Origin: Ceratodon purpureus
Taxonomy: Eukaryota > Streptophyta > Bryopsida > Pseudoditrichales > Ditrichaceae
Direction of reading: 5' to 3'
NCBI GenBank assembly: GCA_014871385.1
Contig: CM026426.1
Span: forward strand, 57,514,089-57,578,088
DNA length: 64,000 bases
Positions 25,701 through 35,504 of the stretch are shown here, one piece after another (position 1 is the first letter of the stretch; each line of letters begins with the position of its first letter). Under the pieces are notes generated by a model that made no database searches, was not told where the DNA came from, and was given only the letters and a program-made list of their open reading frames with translations. A program made the position numbers and the translations under genes.

Positions 25701-28061
25701 GAATTGCGAATGGAGTTCTACCTGGAGTTACTGAATACGTTTTCTTTGCCGGGTGAGAACTTCTAGGGGGTCTTCAGTGGAACCAAGTGCATGTTGGCAG
25801 CTCGGGTAAGCTTCTTTCTCCTTGATTTTAGAAATGTATTTGCTCTAATTGGGATGTGTTTGGCTTTTCTTATATTGTTCAACGTGAGCTTAATCAAATA
25901 TGCTTCGCGTAGGTTATTCAGTTTCTGTCACAACTGACTAAGTATTCTCTAAACAGTTTAGCTCACAGTGAGCTAAACGTGATAAATAGATTATTGAATT
26001 TAATATTACATTGTTCTACTACACGCTAATACATAATATTAGGTACCATTTTATTGTATGGTGGTGATGTGCGTTTCTATCTAATAAATATATTATCCCG
26101 ACAGTGAGCTAATTCATAAAAGCACTAAGAGTTGTTGGCATCTTAGTAAATCATTCGATGAACTGAGATCTTGCTTAACCATTTAGCTCATAATGAGCTA
26201 AATGTTTTATCCTAATCTTTAATGTTATATTTAACTGCTTAGACTACTAGACTAGAACGATTTCCTTCTGTTCAAATATTTGCGGATTTACAATATGAGG
26301 GAGCGTCAGTTGTTTTTTGGCGGTTTAGTTTCTTAGCACTTCGAGTGGATTGTAAAACAGATGTGTAGCTCCTCAGTATGATACCTATTAATTTAGCTCA
26401 TTGTGAGCTAAGTCGGCCGGATTTGAAGTTTACTAACAGTGTTAAGACATGTGTATGTGTTTCAGATATATGGTATGTTCTACTATGGAATCATTGACCA
26501 CAACTTTGATGAGTGTTACAAGGATATGTCAAAGCTTGTACCATCCCTGGATATCAATGATTCCGTCCACGAGAACTCTGTCTATGATTCAAAAGAGACA
26601 CATCCGGCACTAGAGAGGCAACAGTTCCTTGAGAGCGACGAGTTTGATCGTCCTGTTGGTTTAGACTTGTCCACCGACGACGAAGACGAGGAGTCACCTG
26701 ATGACATCGATGACAATGCTGATGCTGCTGAGGACCTTGGTGAAGACATAGGAGCTGGCTTTGATGAAGAAGATGCACCGCCCCCTAGCCCACGGACAGA
26801 GCCTCGGCAACTGCTATTAGCTCACAGTGAGCTAAACATGGGTGCACCGCGGGCTCGAGGCTCTTGCCCTCTAACTGAATCTCGCTTTAGAAGTCAGAGT
26901 TCTAGATTGGGTCGACGGTTAGTGAGGAAGTTCAATCTTGAGCAAGACCTCCAAGCTGATCTCGTAGGATCATCATCTAGGAGGAGGACCGAAGCGGAGG
27001 AGGAAGACTCCAGGGATAATGAAGAACAGATGGAAGAAACAGTTGTCGTGCAACTCAAAGACGGGGTTTTAATGGGGGTTCCCCTAGTACCACTAAGCGA
27101 CTCCGAAGACGATGATGAAGATGTGCCCTCTCCCAGTGCCAATTGCCAGGGCGAATCGTCGAGACCGGTTATTCCTACTGTCGCTGTGCGTCTCGAATCG
27201 GTTCCAGAGGATGAGGATGAGGTATTTAACGCCGCGGGTAAGGCTCCACATCCTGGGGAACCAATCGTCAAGAGAGACATCGATTGGTTTGATTGGAACA
27301 TGAAGCGGAAAAAGCAGAAAAAGGAAAAGAGTGAGAGAGAAGCGGAGGCCACTCGGATTCTTGTGGAGGAGGCTCGGCTGGCTAAGGAGAGGGCAGAGAC
27401 TCAACTCATGGAACAGCAGGAGAGAGACAAGCAACGCGACAAGGAGATTGCTGACATGAAAGCCATGCTCGCTCTTATGGTTGCTCACAACTCTGGTTCC
27501 ATCTCTGCTCCAGCCTTGGAGCCTAGTCCGAGTATCGACCAGCCGTTTTTAGCTCACAGTGAGCAAACTAACCTGGATGTACCGGGGAGTGTAAACTCCG
27601 ACAGCGCTAGGGCTGTAAATCCTCCCCCTTTAGAATTACTTGTAATTACCCCTGATTTGGCTGAAACAGCCTCGGAGGAAGATTTGCAACCGCCGGTTCC
27701 CAAGACCACCTGCAAGCCAGACACCCAGGTGCCTCAGACGCCGGATGAGGATGATGACATGGATAGAAATGTTGGTGGTGACCGAACCTCGATGGAGGTT
27801 GTTAAAAACAGTTCTAATGTGTCTGAGCAGGGGCAGGGTATCTCAGTGAACACGGAGAGCTTGAAGGAAGGGCCTTCAGATTGTCACTTGGATACAAATG
27901 CACCTACAGATGGCGAAGACGAGGAGTTGTTAGATTATGAGAACTCCCCGGAGATATCACTGTCGCTCCCAGATGCTTTGCCCATTGTCTTGGAGAGCCA
28001 GAAGGGTGCAGACGGTCATGAGGTATGCGGTTCTGGGATTTACGTGAATCTTAACCTCTAA
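22707..28061 (+). pseudogene. ParB-like / DNA-methyltransferase-like protein, acidic tail (copy 1)
   Basis: Exons: 22707-24149, 24477-25805, 26466-28022 (the last alternatively to TAA 28059-28061). Splice sites are canonical and in phase. The N-terminal part (about 150 codons) is unrecognised. A basic linker (KKKKKQ) is followed by a ParB/Srx-type box, KFMIINGQHSIVASQEL, in exon 1. Exon 2 contains a region aligned with the methyltransferase motif IV strand, but reading LALLDFRGTPS (no DPPY), followed by VFSGTKCMLAAR plus YYGIIDHNFDE across the intron, a Rossmann motif I/II. The order IV before I matches beta-class amino-methyltransferases, as in the copy at 35.5-40.2 kb. The tail is acidic and disordered with a Lys/Glu coiled coil (near 27300-27480). 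In-frame TAG codons at 23175 and 25764 interrupt it, so it is decayed or read through. The lost DPPY suggests no catalysis. Confidence 0.65.
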
Positions 28062-28463
28062 GTGTAAGGACTGCATAGTTATCTGCTTAAATAGTTTACC
28101 TTTTCTGAATGATAAGTGATTGTACAAACAATTTGAAGTGTGACATCATTTATAAAGCTTAAAACTTCTCATCCGGGTTTCCATTTCAGCCTAATACAAA
28201 TATTGTATTCACTGTAGTTATTGTTTCACATTAGAAATGTTTTGACTTTTACAAGAACTTGACTTGTTTAAATTGTTGTTCTGAATGGATGGCCAGCTAG
28301 AAGCAACTGACTATGTTCATCGCCCGGTTGCTGTTAAATCTCTGGTTAGCGAGGTGGAATTGCGTTCAAATTGTTCAAATCAGAAATTCAAGTTGTCCTC
28401 GCCTTTTTGTCCTTCTGCATTTCATCAGGTAACGGTTTTTGTCTTGTTTCATTGCTTTTCTAG

Positions 28464-29257
28464 GCTGAAGCGTCTACAAAGGTCTCACGAGGTCTTAAGG
28501 GTGTAGCTCCCAAGAAGTGGCTGAACGTTGTATTGGACATTAATGGAATTCTAAGTAAATGCATCGACAGGCGGAGTGGATTGAAGGACTTAGTGACGAA
28601 CCACGTTAACCTAGGAGTTCTAAGCCCAACATTCTCCACTCTTATAGGTCCTAAGTCTGTGTATGTTCGGCCGGGATTTTCAGATTTATATCATTAGTGA
28701 ACACTTTCGCTCATGTCGTCGTATGGAGTTCGATGAAGTGCATGACAGCGATGGATGTTGTGAATTACCTGTTCAATGGCTTGCCAATGCCTTCGCTTAT
28801 ACTTAGTCAAGAAGATTGCGACCGTATTGAAACATCTCGTCGTACTATCTTGAAGTACCCGGACGGAGACAAGCCGATTTTTCTCAAAACTTTGTCAAGG
28901 GCCCTTTTCGAGAAGAGTTCCACCTACAGCAGTGCAAACACAATCCTGATTGATGATAGTTCAGAGAAGAGTATATGTAACAACACTGGAAATGCGGTTT
29001 TCTTAAAATCATGGGTTGAGAAAGATGCGGATGATTGCGTTCTTATGTCAATATTGGCCCCATGGTTGTCAACGTTGGACAGGAATGCGGGAAATGGGAA
29101 ACTAGTAGAGTACGTTGATGCAAATAGAATCGGAGTCCCTCCTCTGTCCCAAGACGATCCACTATTTCATCACATTTTAGAAGGGATGGCGCTTTCAACA
29201 CGGAATATGGGTGTCAGATTTAATGTTTGCGGCGTTGGCAAACATAAGGCTTTTTAA
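28464..29257 (+). pseudogene. FCP1/NIF-like HAD phosphatase domain exon
   Basis: The acceptor TTCTAG| (28463) joins in phase 0 to a donor at 28022 (GAG|GTATGC), so this can be the 3' part of the ParB-methyltransferase gene. Motifs in order are KKWLNVVLDINGIL (HAD motif I, normally DLDGTL; the second Asp is Asn here), VRPGFSD, AHVVVWSS, LSQEDCDRI, KTLSRALF, TILIDDSSEKS and a C-terminal DDCVLMSILAPWLSTLD. This is the order of the NIF/FCP1 family, whose members dephosphorylate the RNA polymerase II C-terminal domain or related substrates. A frameshift near 28687-28697, just after RPGFSD, disrupts the frame. The DxN change would be expected to weaken catalysis. Confidence 0.65.
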
Positions 29258-29450
29258 ACATTATTTAGGGCAAATTGAACTTGCTCACTGTGAGCTAAAC
29301 TGTTGACTATTTTGTAAATGTTTTCGTAATTGTCTTTCTACAGAGAACATGGGTTTCAGAATTCAATGTTTGTGGTGTCGGCAAACATAGGGCTTTTTAG
29401 GACGGACTAAATTGGCTCACAGTGAGCTAAACTGTTGACTATTTTGAACA
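29205..29450 (+). repeat. Tandem duplication of a 3' exon end plus palindrome
   Basis: About 29208-29312 and about 29346-29447 are diverged duplicates. Each contains FNVCGVGKH(K/R)AF, a stop, a TTAGCTCAC-type palindrome (29281 and 29412) and CTGTTGACTATTTTG. The duplication includes both coding end and palindrome. Confidence 0.8.
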
Positions 29451-29601
29451 TGTTTTTCTAAATGTATTTCTTAAACTTGCTTAAATGTTTTTCTAAATGT
29501 ATTTTTGAACTTTTTACCACCTGAGTTGCCATTTATATTGATTGTCATTTCCGATCTTTTATCTAATGGATCCAATTGCTTTTTTTTGTATCATTTCTCC
29601 A

Positions 29602-30406
29602 GGTTCCACCAGTACGCTCCGTTTCTGGTGGCCTTGATTGCAGGTACGGTCATTCTTTGGAAGCGCCATCCATACATTCAAGTGGGGAGGTGGTCGGTAC
29701 ATGCTCCACATCCGAAGGTGAAGCATTAAGAGGTCAAGAGTACTCCAAACCGTTTTTACTGTTCTCAGCAACTGATGCTGCTTCTGCGGCTATAGATTTC
29801 TCACGAGGGGACTTGGAGCAAGATGTTGTGAATAGTCCTCCTAGCAGTGGAGGGGGACGATTTGAAGCTAACTCACCTTTTCCTCTGAAGTTGGTTGGGA
29901 GATGCACTCCGAGACGGGAGCGTTCTACCTCTCCAACGCACCAAACAGCATTGACCCCTCAAAGGCAATTATACGGGGCCCTTGGGTTAGAACGTGAACC
30001 TCCGGTAATCGAGACATTAGCTAATCCTGTTGTTAATACTAGTAAAGACGATGTTGTAGAAAAAAAATCCTTAGTTAGTATTATTTCTTTGCCTACGCCA
30101 ATTAGTGAGCAACGTGATCGAGATCGTGGTGTTTCGAAACACTTAATGCCGACAATGTCAAGTGGTGCCCCTAAACCTCCTCGAATATCTAGATTTCAGC
30201 CAACCCGTTCCTGTTCCTCTACAGGCCCGGATCTAGCGACCCTGAAGAGGCAAATGAGAGTCTCTTTAGCGCACCCAATTCTTCGACTTCAGACGAAGAC
30301 TTCTGTTTTTGCTGAATCCCACCCTAGGACAGTTTCGCGAAGGGGCGCGATCATGAAGGCCATGGAGGAACTCAAGGCAAGAGAGGAGATGAAGTCCCGT
30401 GTGTGA
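29602..30406 (+). CDS. Terminal exon-like frame, low-complexity basic protein
   Basis: An acceptor (TTTCTCCAG|, 29601) is followed by about 268 open codons to TGA at 30404-30406. The sequence is Ser/Pro/Arg-rich (PPSSGGGRFEANSP, RRERSTSPTHQTAL) and ends with a short helical segment (KAMEELKAREEMKSRV). There are no recognisable domains. It is likely the 3' exon of the gene upstream, or a separate small accessory protein of the element. One segment (SLAHP) is again encoded by a TTAGC-type sequence. Confidence 0.4.
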
Positions 30407-30978
30407 AATTCTAGTGGCTAATTACTTCACTTAATTTATTTCAATGTTTCATTTTTCCCACATCATGCAATAAACATGCGATACAATGTCGTACCAGTTC
30501 CTATTATTTTCCTTTGAAAAATAATGATAATGCCATGATGTTGGACGCTACAGCTTTCATTTGCCATTTATATTAGCTCAGAGTGGACTAGATGCATACT
30601 TCACTATCGAAGAGTATTGATGATGCGATGATGTTAGATGAAACTGCTTTCTATGGTTGAATTTTAGCTCTTTTTGGACTAAATGCATACTTTAATGTGT
30701 CGTGTAATTGTTTATCTAACGAAGTTATTATATCCTACATGCCTCACATAGGTTTCCTGAATAATATAACCCTACACATACATCACACAAGGGAATTTCC
30801 TCAATGGTCCCTATAATAAACAACATTATTAAGAAGCAGATATAGTAGCTCATAATGAACAATATTTATTTAGCTCAATAATTGAGGTAATTTAGCTCAT
30901 TGTTGACTTAAATATGGATTTAGCACATGGTTGAGGCTCCCGGAAAACTAGGGTTTTAAATCCCAAAGTCACCATTTT
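30407..30978. other. Right subterminal region of the element
   Basis: Decayed TAGCTCA sites cluster at about 30575-30910, followed about 70 bp later by the right inverted repeat. No gene. Confidence 0.6.
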
Positions 30979-31004
30979 GTCCCAAATTAATGAATATGGT
31001 GTTT
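30979..31004 (-). repeat. Right terminal inverted repeat
   Basis: 26 bp, the exact reverse complement of 9376-9401. Confidence 0.8.
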
Positions 31005-31481
31005 TCAGCATCCTATCAAACAACTAGGTTCACATTACAATGTAACCATTTGCTTATAGTTAGAAATTATCTTTGATATTCAGCCAAAGTTGATGTATAG
31101 TCGCTAGGAAAGAGAGCACGTGACTTTGCTAGCTTGTCCACAACACCATATTTGTTATTTTGAGAATATATCTATATTTGGCAAATAACCATGGCAAGAG
31201 ACATCTTATATAATGTTGTTCAATTTAGCTCTAGCGAACCTAAAAACTTTATTGATGCATTCAGGACATTGGATAAGTAGAATAATGATTTTCTTGTAGC
31301 TCTATCCAACCTAAAATTAGGTATATGCATGTACGAAATGTAAAATACAATGATCATGTACAAGCATTTATAATTAATAACATCCATTACCATGCTTTGC
31401 AATTTAGCTCTACGTAATCTAAAGCCAAACACAATACAAGATCTATTTACACGATAACATTTCTGTTGGATTGAAATGCAT

Positions 31482-32140
31482 TTACTCCAGTTTTTTGGCT
31501 TGCATAGCTGCCTTGGATGGTTGAGGCTGTCTTGGCTTGTTAGTACAAGGAGTGTTATTAGCGAACCAACATCGTCCACTATGAATTTTTCCACATGTGT
31601 TACACGGCCCGGAGTTGCACCTACCGTTGGAAAGGAATACTAGTAGGGATATTAGCGGTGCTTGTATACTTTGCAACGCTTCCAACTCTTGGCTGATGTC
31701 ATTAACAGAGTTGAGGATATCTTGTAACGTCTTAACTCCTTGGATAATAGTTCTTTATTTAATCTAAGGAAGTAGACCTTTATTGAACCATTCACAAAGA
31801 TAATGTTCCTCAGGAATTTGATTGAGTTTATCCTCTAGTTGCTTAAATCTATCATAAATCATGTCAACATGCTCATCTTTTTCTTGGATGACGCCGCCAA
31901 GGGCCCTTAGGATCTTCAAGCTTGTTTTTCGTTTCCAAAACTTCAGTTGAAAACTAATTTCCATTTCCTCCAAACTGGAATGGATATGCTCAGTTTCAAA
32001 GTTGATGTATTAATTGATGTGGTTATCTTGTAGCGTGGTGCCACAAATGTTCTCTAAATCAGCGAGACTATTGACGCCGTTGGTGCTAGCAATAACTTTA
32101 AATCGCCATATGTGCCAGTCTTAGTTTCCTGAATCGTTGA
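31482..32140 (-). pseudogene. Decayed retrotransposon gag with CCHC-type knuckle
   Basis: On the minus strand the order is a capsid-like segment (LKILRALGGV, YDRFKQLEDKLNQIPEEHY, CEWFNKGLLP) ending at TAG (31764-31766). After a frame change comes GVKTLQDILNSVNDISQELE and then the knuckle CNTCGKIHSGRCW, the CxxCGKxHxGxCW form common in Ty3/gypsy-type gag. Further upstream (to about 32140) short gag-like pieces remain (YPVLNDSGN, a stop, WHIWRFKVI). No pol or LTR was recognised. A long-decayed insertion. Confidence 0.6.
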
Positions 32141-33289
32141 GCACAGGGTAGAGAATCTTAGGTAGTTTAGTGTGGATGTCATGGCTACCTACGTTATATG
32201 AAGTGGTTGCCGTAGGGTTTTTGCATGGAACCGTGGCGGACCTTAAAACTCAATGAGCAGTCATTTATTCTTTCATCCATTGTAAGAATTTTTGTGACTT
32301 ACCTTGAAATTTCATCATGGTCGATTTGGTTAGTGGGTTCCTTGGCATCATTGTTCTAAGCACTCTCGGCGGCCACTTTTCTTGGAGGCATAATGATGTT
32401 GGTCTTTGGTTCCTAAATTTATCCTCGTTCAAAAATCCATCCCCAACATAGTTGTTAAAATATTAGTGGAGTTTATGCATAGAGTTATTTGAAGGAAGGA
32501 AGGTCAGGAAGAAGGTCGTGGTCACAAAAAAAAGGGCAAGGTATGGTTATGGGAAATGAGCAGCAGGAAGGTTGGAAGCCGCTTACCGTGGTCTAGAAGT
32601 GCGAATGATGGAGGATGTCCTCGAGTTGGTACATCAACAACCTTGGGTTTGGGACAGTGATGTAGATGAGAGTTTTAAAGAGCTTTTCGAAATTCTTTCT
32701 TATTGGGAGATTTGGTGACTTTGGCATCCATGAGCTATGAGCTCGACAAGAAGGAGAAGGGATGTGAGCAAGAGTACCAAAGTAAAGGACACACATTTGG
32801 ATTTAGATATACGCGGGCATGGCAGGTAGAGGAAAGAGAAATTAAAGTCAATTAGTCTAGGGCCCACGAGGGCCGTCAGTACAAAAGAATGTCGCTTATT
32901 GTGATTACAGTTCAACAGAGTACAAGCTAATCAAAACTGATTGCTCTTTGTACTTGTTCTATAGCCTTATGTCACGCTGTCCATGATTCTTGCGTAGCAC
33001 TCCTAGTCTTCATCGTTAGCAACTGCTTGTCATCGGAGACTGCAGTGGCCACTGCGAGTTGTAAAAAGAGGCGTAACACTGTCAGACTAGAGACATATTG
33101 CACGTCATGAAAAGAGTGATGATATGGTATGCTTGGCAGAATTACTGGAAGTGAAACATGATCTTCGTCATATGTAAGATCAACATACGACGGTCTTTCA
33201 TAAAGACTCAAATTCAATTGCTCTAGGAGCATAGGACAACCACTCTCATCCTTGAAATCAACACTATTGGAATTGCAGTCCCAGAACAC
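32141..33289. other. No supported gene
   Basis: Probable continuation of the decayed retrotransposon flank. Frames are short and without motifs. Confidence 0.35.
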
Positions 33290-33480
33290 AAGAGTATAGA
33301 CCAGGCACTACACACAGCGTTGGTGTACACATGCGGGTGTACTGGAAGGCGTCCCCGGTGTAACCCGACACAGTCAGAAACTATGCAGTCTATAATTGAC
33401 GGCAGTCTGGATTCGAACCCGAGGCCTATTTCTAGGTAAAACAATATCGAGCGCACATGCTGGGCTCGTGGGCTAACTTT
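33290..33480 (-). mobile_element. tRNA-derived SINE-like element
   Basis: On the minus strand a perfect pol III B box GGTTCGAATCC (33409-33419) follows an A box TAGCCCACGAG (33465-33475) that fits TRGYNNANNNG. The boxes are 45 nt apart. The intervening sequence does not fold into an obvious tRNA with a 7-bp acceptor stem, so this is not a functional tRNA. The downstream 100 bp or so (GGTGTAC-rich) would be the tRNA-unrelated body. Ends are approximate. Confidence 0.5.
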
Positions 33481-34096
33481 GTCGAGGCTTAAATTGGAAG
33501 CGCCTCACCAGTGATGACAGCGAGCTGACTCAGCATGCGTCTCGTGTTCCTCCAGGTATGGAGCATTAGTTCATGACCTGATCGTACACGATGTCCGGTT
33601 GATAACTGAGATTTAGGGTTCATATCCGGAATTTTGTACATAACCGACTCAGGACATGACGTCGCGTTTGGTAACCGGTCTAAGATGGTATTCGGAGCGT
33701 GGAGGTTTGATATCCGGTTTTTAGGGGTGTGGAACATTCGGTCAAAGTATCCGACCAAACGGATGATCACCTGTCGGCAAGGGCCGCGACTATAAACGCG
33801 AATACTATTTTTTGATGGCCAATTGTGGGGCAGATTAATGTCGAGTTGAATGTATTTTTGAATTATATGGTCGGTGGTTTGACCTGTGTTGTCGGTTGAA
33901 TTGTGCTGTTCGTTGAGTTCTGTTGTCGGTATGCTCAAGCTATGGTGGGTTCTAGACGAATGGTTCGTCTGTTTCATGCGCATGCGATCTTTTTTCAGGG
34001 TATGTATGTGTTTGAAAAGTTGGAATAACACTTACAGAAAGTGCACCTCCAAATATGATTCATTCTCAAATGCACATGTTGGAGAAAGTTCGTATG

Positions 34097-34560
34097 TGAG
34101 CGGAGAGCGTACAGCGGAGAGCGGAGAGCACAGAATGGAGAGCACAGAAATGACATTTACCCAAAGTTTCAAAAGCAAAGTAGACCCTAAAACCGTGGAA
34201 AATTACTAAAATAAGGCATGATTGTGTTACTTTTTTTAAGGAAAAGAGTATATTACCGTGGAATTCAGGGTTATCGCTGGTAATAATTTCTTACGTTTGT
34301 TTATTGAGGTACAAATTAGGGCTGATGTCATGATGACGTCATGCATTAAATCCTTTAGATTTGGTCCCTTATTGGATCTAGATACGAGTATTCCAGCATG
34401 ATGTTTTTAGATAATATAGATAATTCTAGGAATAAGAAAATTTGAAACCAGCAAAAAGAAATGGTCTTAAAAGTTCGTGGAATATTTCAAAGTTCGTGTA
34501 CAATAATGGAGTAGCTATAACCAAGATGTATACCAAGTCAGACTGCTTGCGTTCGTCGAA
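34097..34560 (+). repeat. Dispersed repeat family, copy A
   Basis: Diverged match to 52000-52440 in the same orientation. Shared blocks are GGAGAGYACAGAA, CCCTA-AA-CCGYGG, ATTAGGGCTGATRTCATGAT followed by GACGTCATGCAT, and GAATATTTCAAAGTTCGTGT followed by ACAATAA. The TGACGTCA palindrome is a bZIP/CRE-type site. In both places a short gene-like frame lies 150-250 bp downstream, so this could be a shared promoter or an element terminus. Confidence 0.7.
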
Positions 34561-34707
34561 GAATTCTCCGTCTTTAGATAAGACCAGTCCTAGCTTAAGT
34601 GTCAAGCAATGATCTATTTAAACCTTAGCAGACGTCCTTGAAGTTGTATTAGTTCAATGATTTATGTAGAACTTAAGCTTGTACTTGCTAGGGAGTTGTT
34701 TGAAGGT

Positions 34708-35220
34708 ATGGGAGATTCATTTGAGGTCGTGGCCTGTGAAACAATTTTACAGGATTTGCTTAAGCGGATGGCGGATGGGCCTAACCCCTAGGATCATATA
34801 GATCGTAGTGCAACACAGGGTTGGACTCCTGCGACTGTTATCACGTTTGTAGACGTCGAGAACGCTCGTGCTGTGTCGAAGAGTTGGAAGCGTGAGATTG
34901 ACAGCAGTCCTGAATACGCATGCCTTCGGCTAGCGAGGTGGGATTACTTTTCGTACGAGGGTCGCCATTGAAGTCCAAAGGACAAATACGAAGTTAATCG
35001 GTTCAACATCAACTGGAGTGTTTTTAGGAATTCTTGGAAACTTGCAACTCCAATTTACAACGAGAGGTTAGAGACAGCGGCCCTTGGAGAACTTAGTTGC
35101 CTTGAGTTAGATCAGTTGAGGACATTGCTATTGGCCAATGGGAATGAGGTCTTGGATGTGCCGGAAGGAGAGAAAATTTCTCTAAGAGCTGGTATCTGGA
35201 TCTCTCCCAAGAATAGGTAA
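34708..35220 (+). pseudogene. F-box-like gene remnant
   Basis: An ATG at 34708 opens a frame of 171 codons to TAA (35218-35220), interrupted by TAG (34789) and TGA (34969). The segment VENARAVSKSWKREIDSSPEY, followed by CLRLARWDYFSYE and FRNSWKL, has the look of the second half of a plant F-box (…VSKSWK…) and the following region. The later leucine-rich stretch (LSCLELDQLRTLLLANG) is unassigned. Identification as F-box is tentative. It lies downstream of the repeat that also precedes the frame at 52673. Confidence 0.4.
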
Positions 35221-35504
35221 CATGACTATGGGTTAGGGCGAGATATTGAATGATTAAGAAAGTAATTACAGCATTATATATATTTTTTGAGCATTTGAGT
35301 TGTAACATTTCATTGTGCATGTTACATTTTGAGCATTACAGTTGTGACATTTCATCCTTTACATATCCCGAGGTGAATTGGAAATGAGAATCATAACTAC
35401 TTTAGGGTGTTTGCAGTAGAGTAGACGAAGGAATAGGCAATCAACTCCAATTAAATCAAATCAAATCAGATGAAAACAATGAAAGACCGAAGCCTCCTTC
35501 AAAC

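Larger units (their letters stand above)
21763..30910. repeat. Dispersed TTAGCTCAC-N-GTGAGCTAA palindromes
   Basis: Near-perfect 19-bp sites occur at 21800, 21883, 21966, 22008, 22092, 22260, 22346, 22530, 22655, 24198, 25958, 26183, 26393, 26817, 27549, 29281 and 29412. Half sites or decayed sites occur near 21763, 22132, 26101, 30575, 30663 and 30846-30910. The central base is A or T. The sites fall in introns and also inside exons (26817 and 27549), where they encode LAHSE in frame. The flanks are unrelated, so these are not copies of a longer repeat. Confidence 0.95.

Noticed and set aside
33401-33480. tRNA gene on the minus strand
   Set aside because: A and B boxes fit, but no acceptor or anticodon stem of proper length can be drawn. 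It fits a SINE better.
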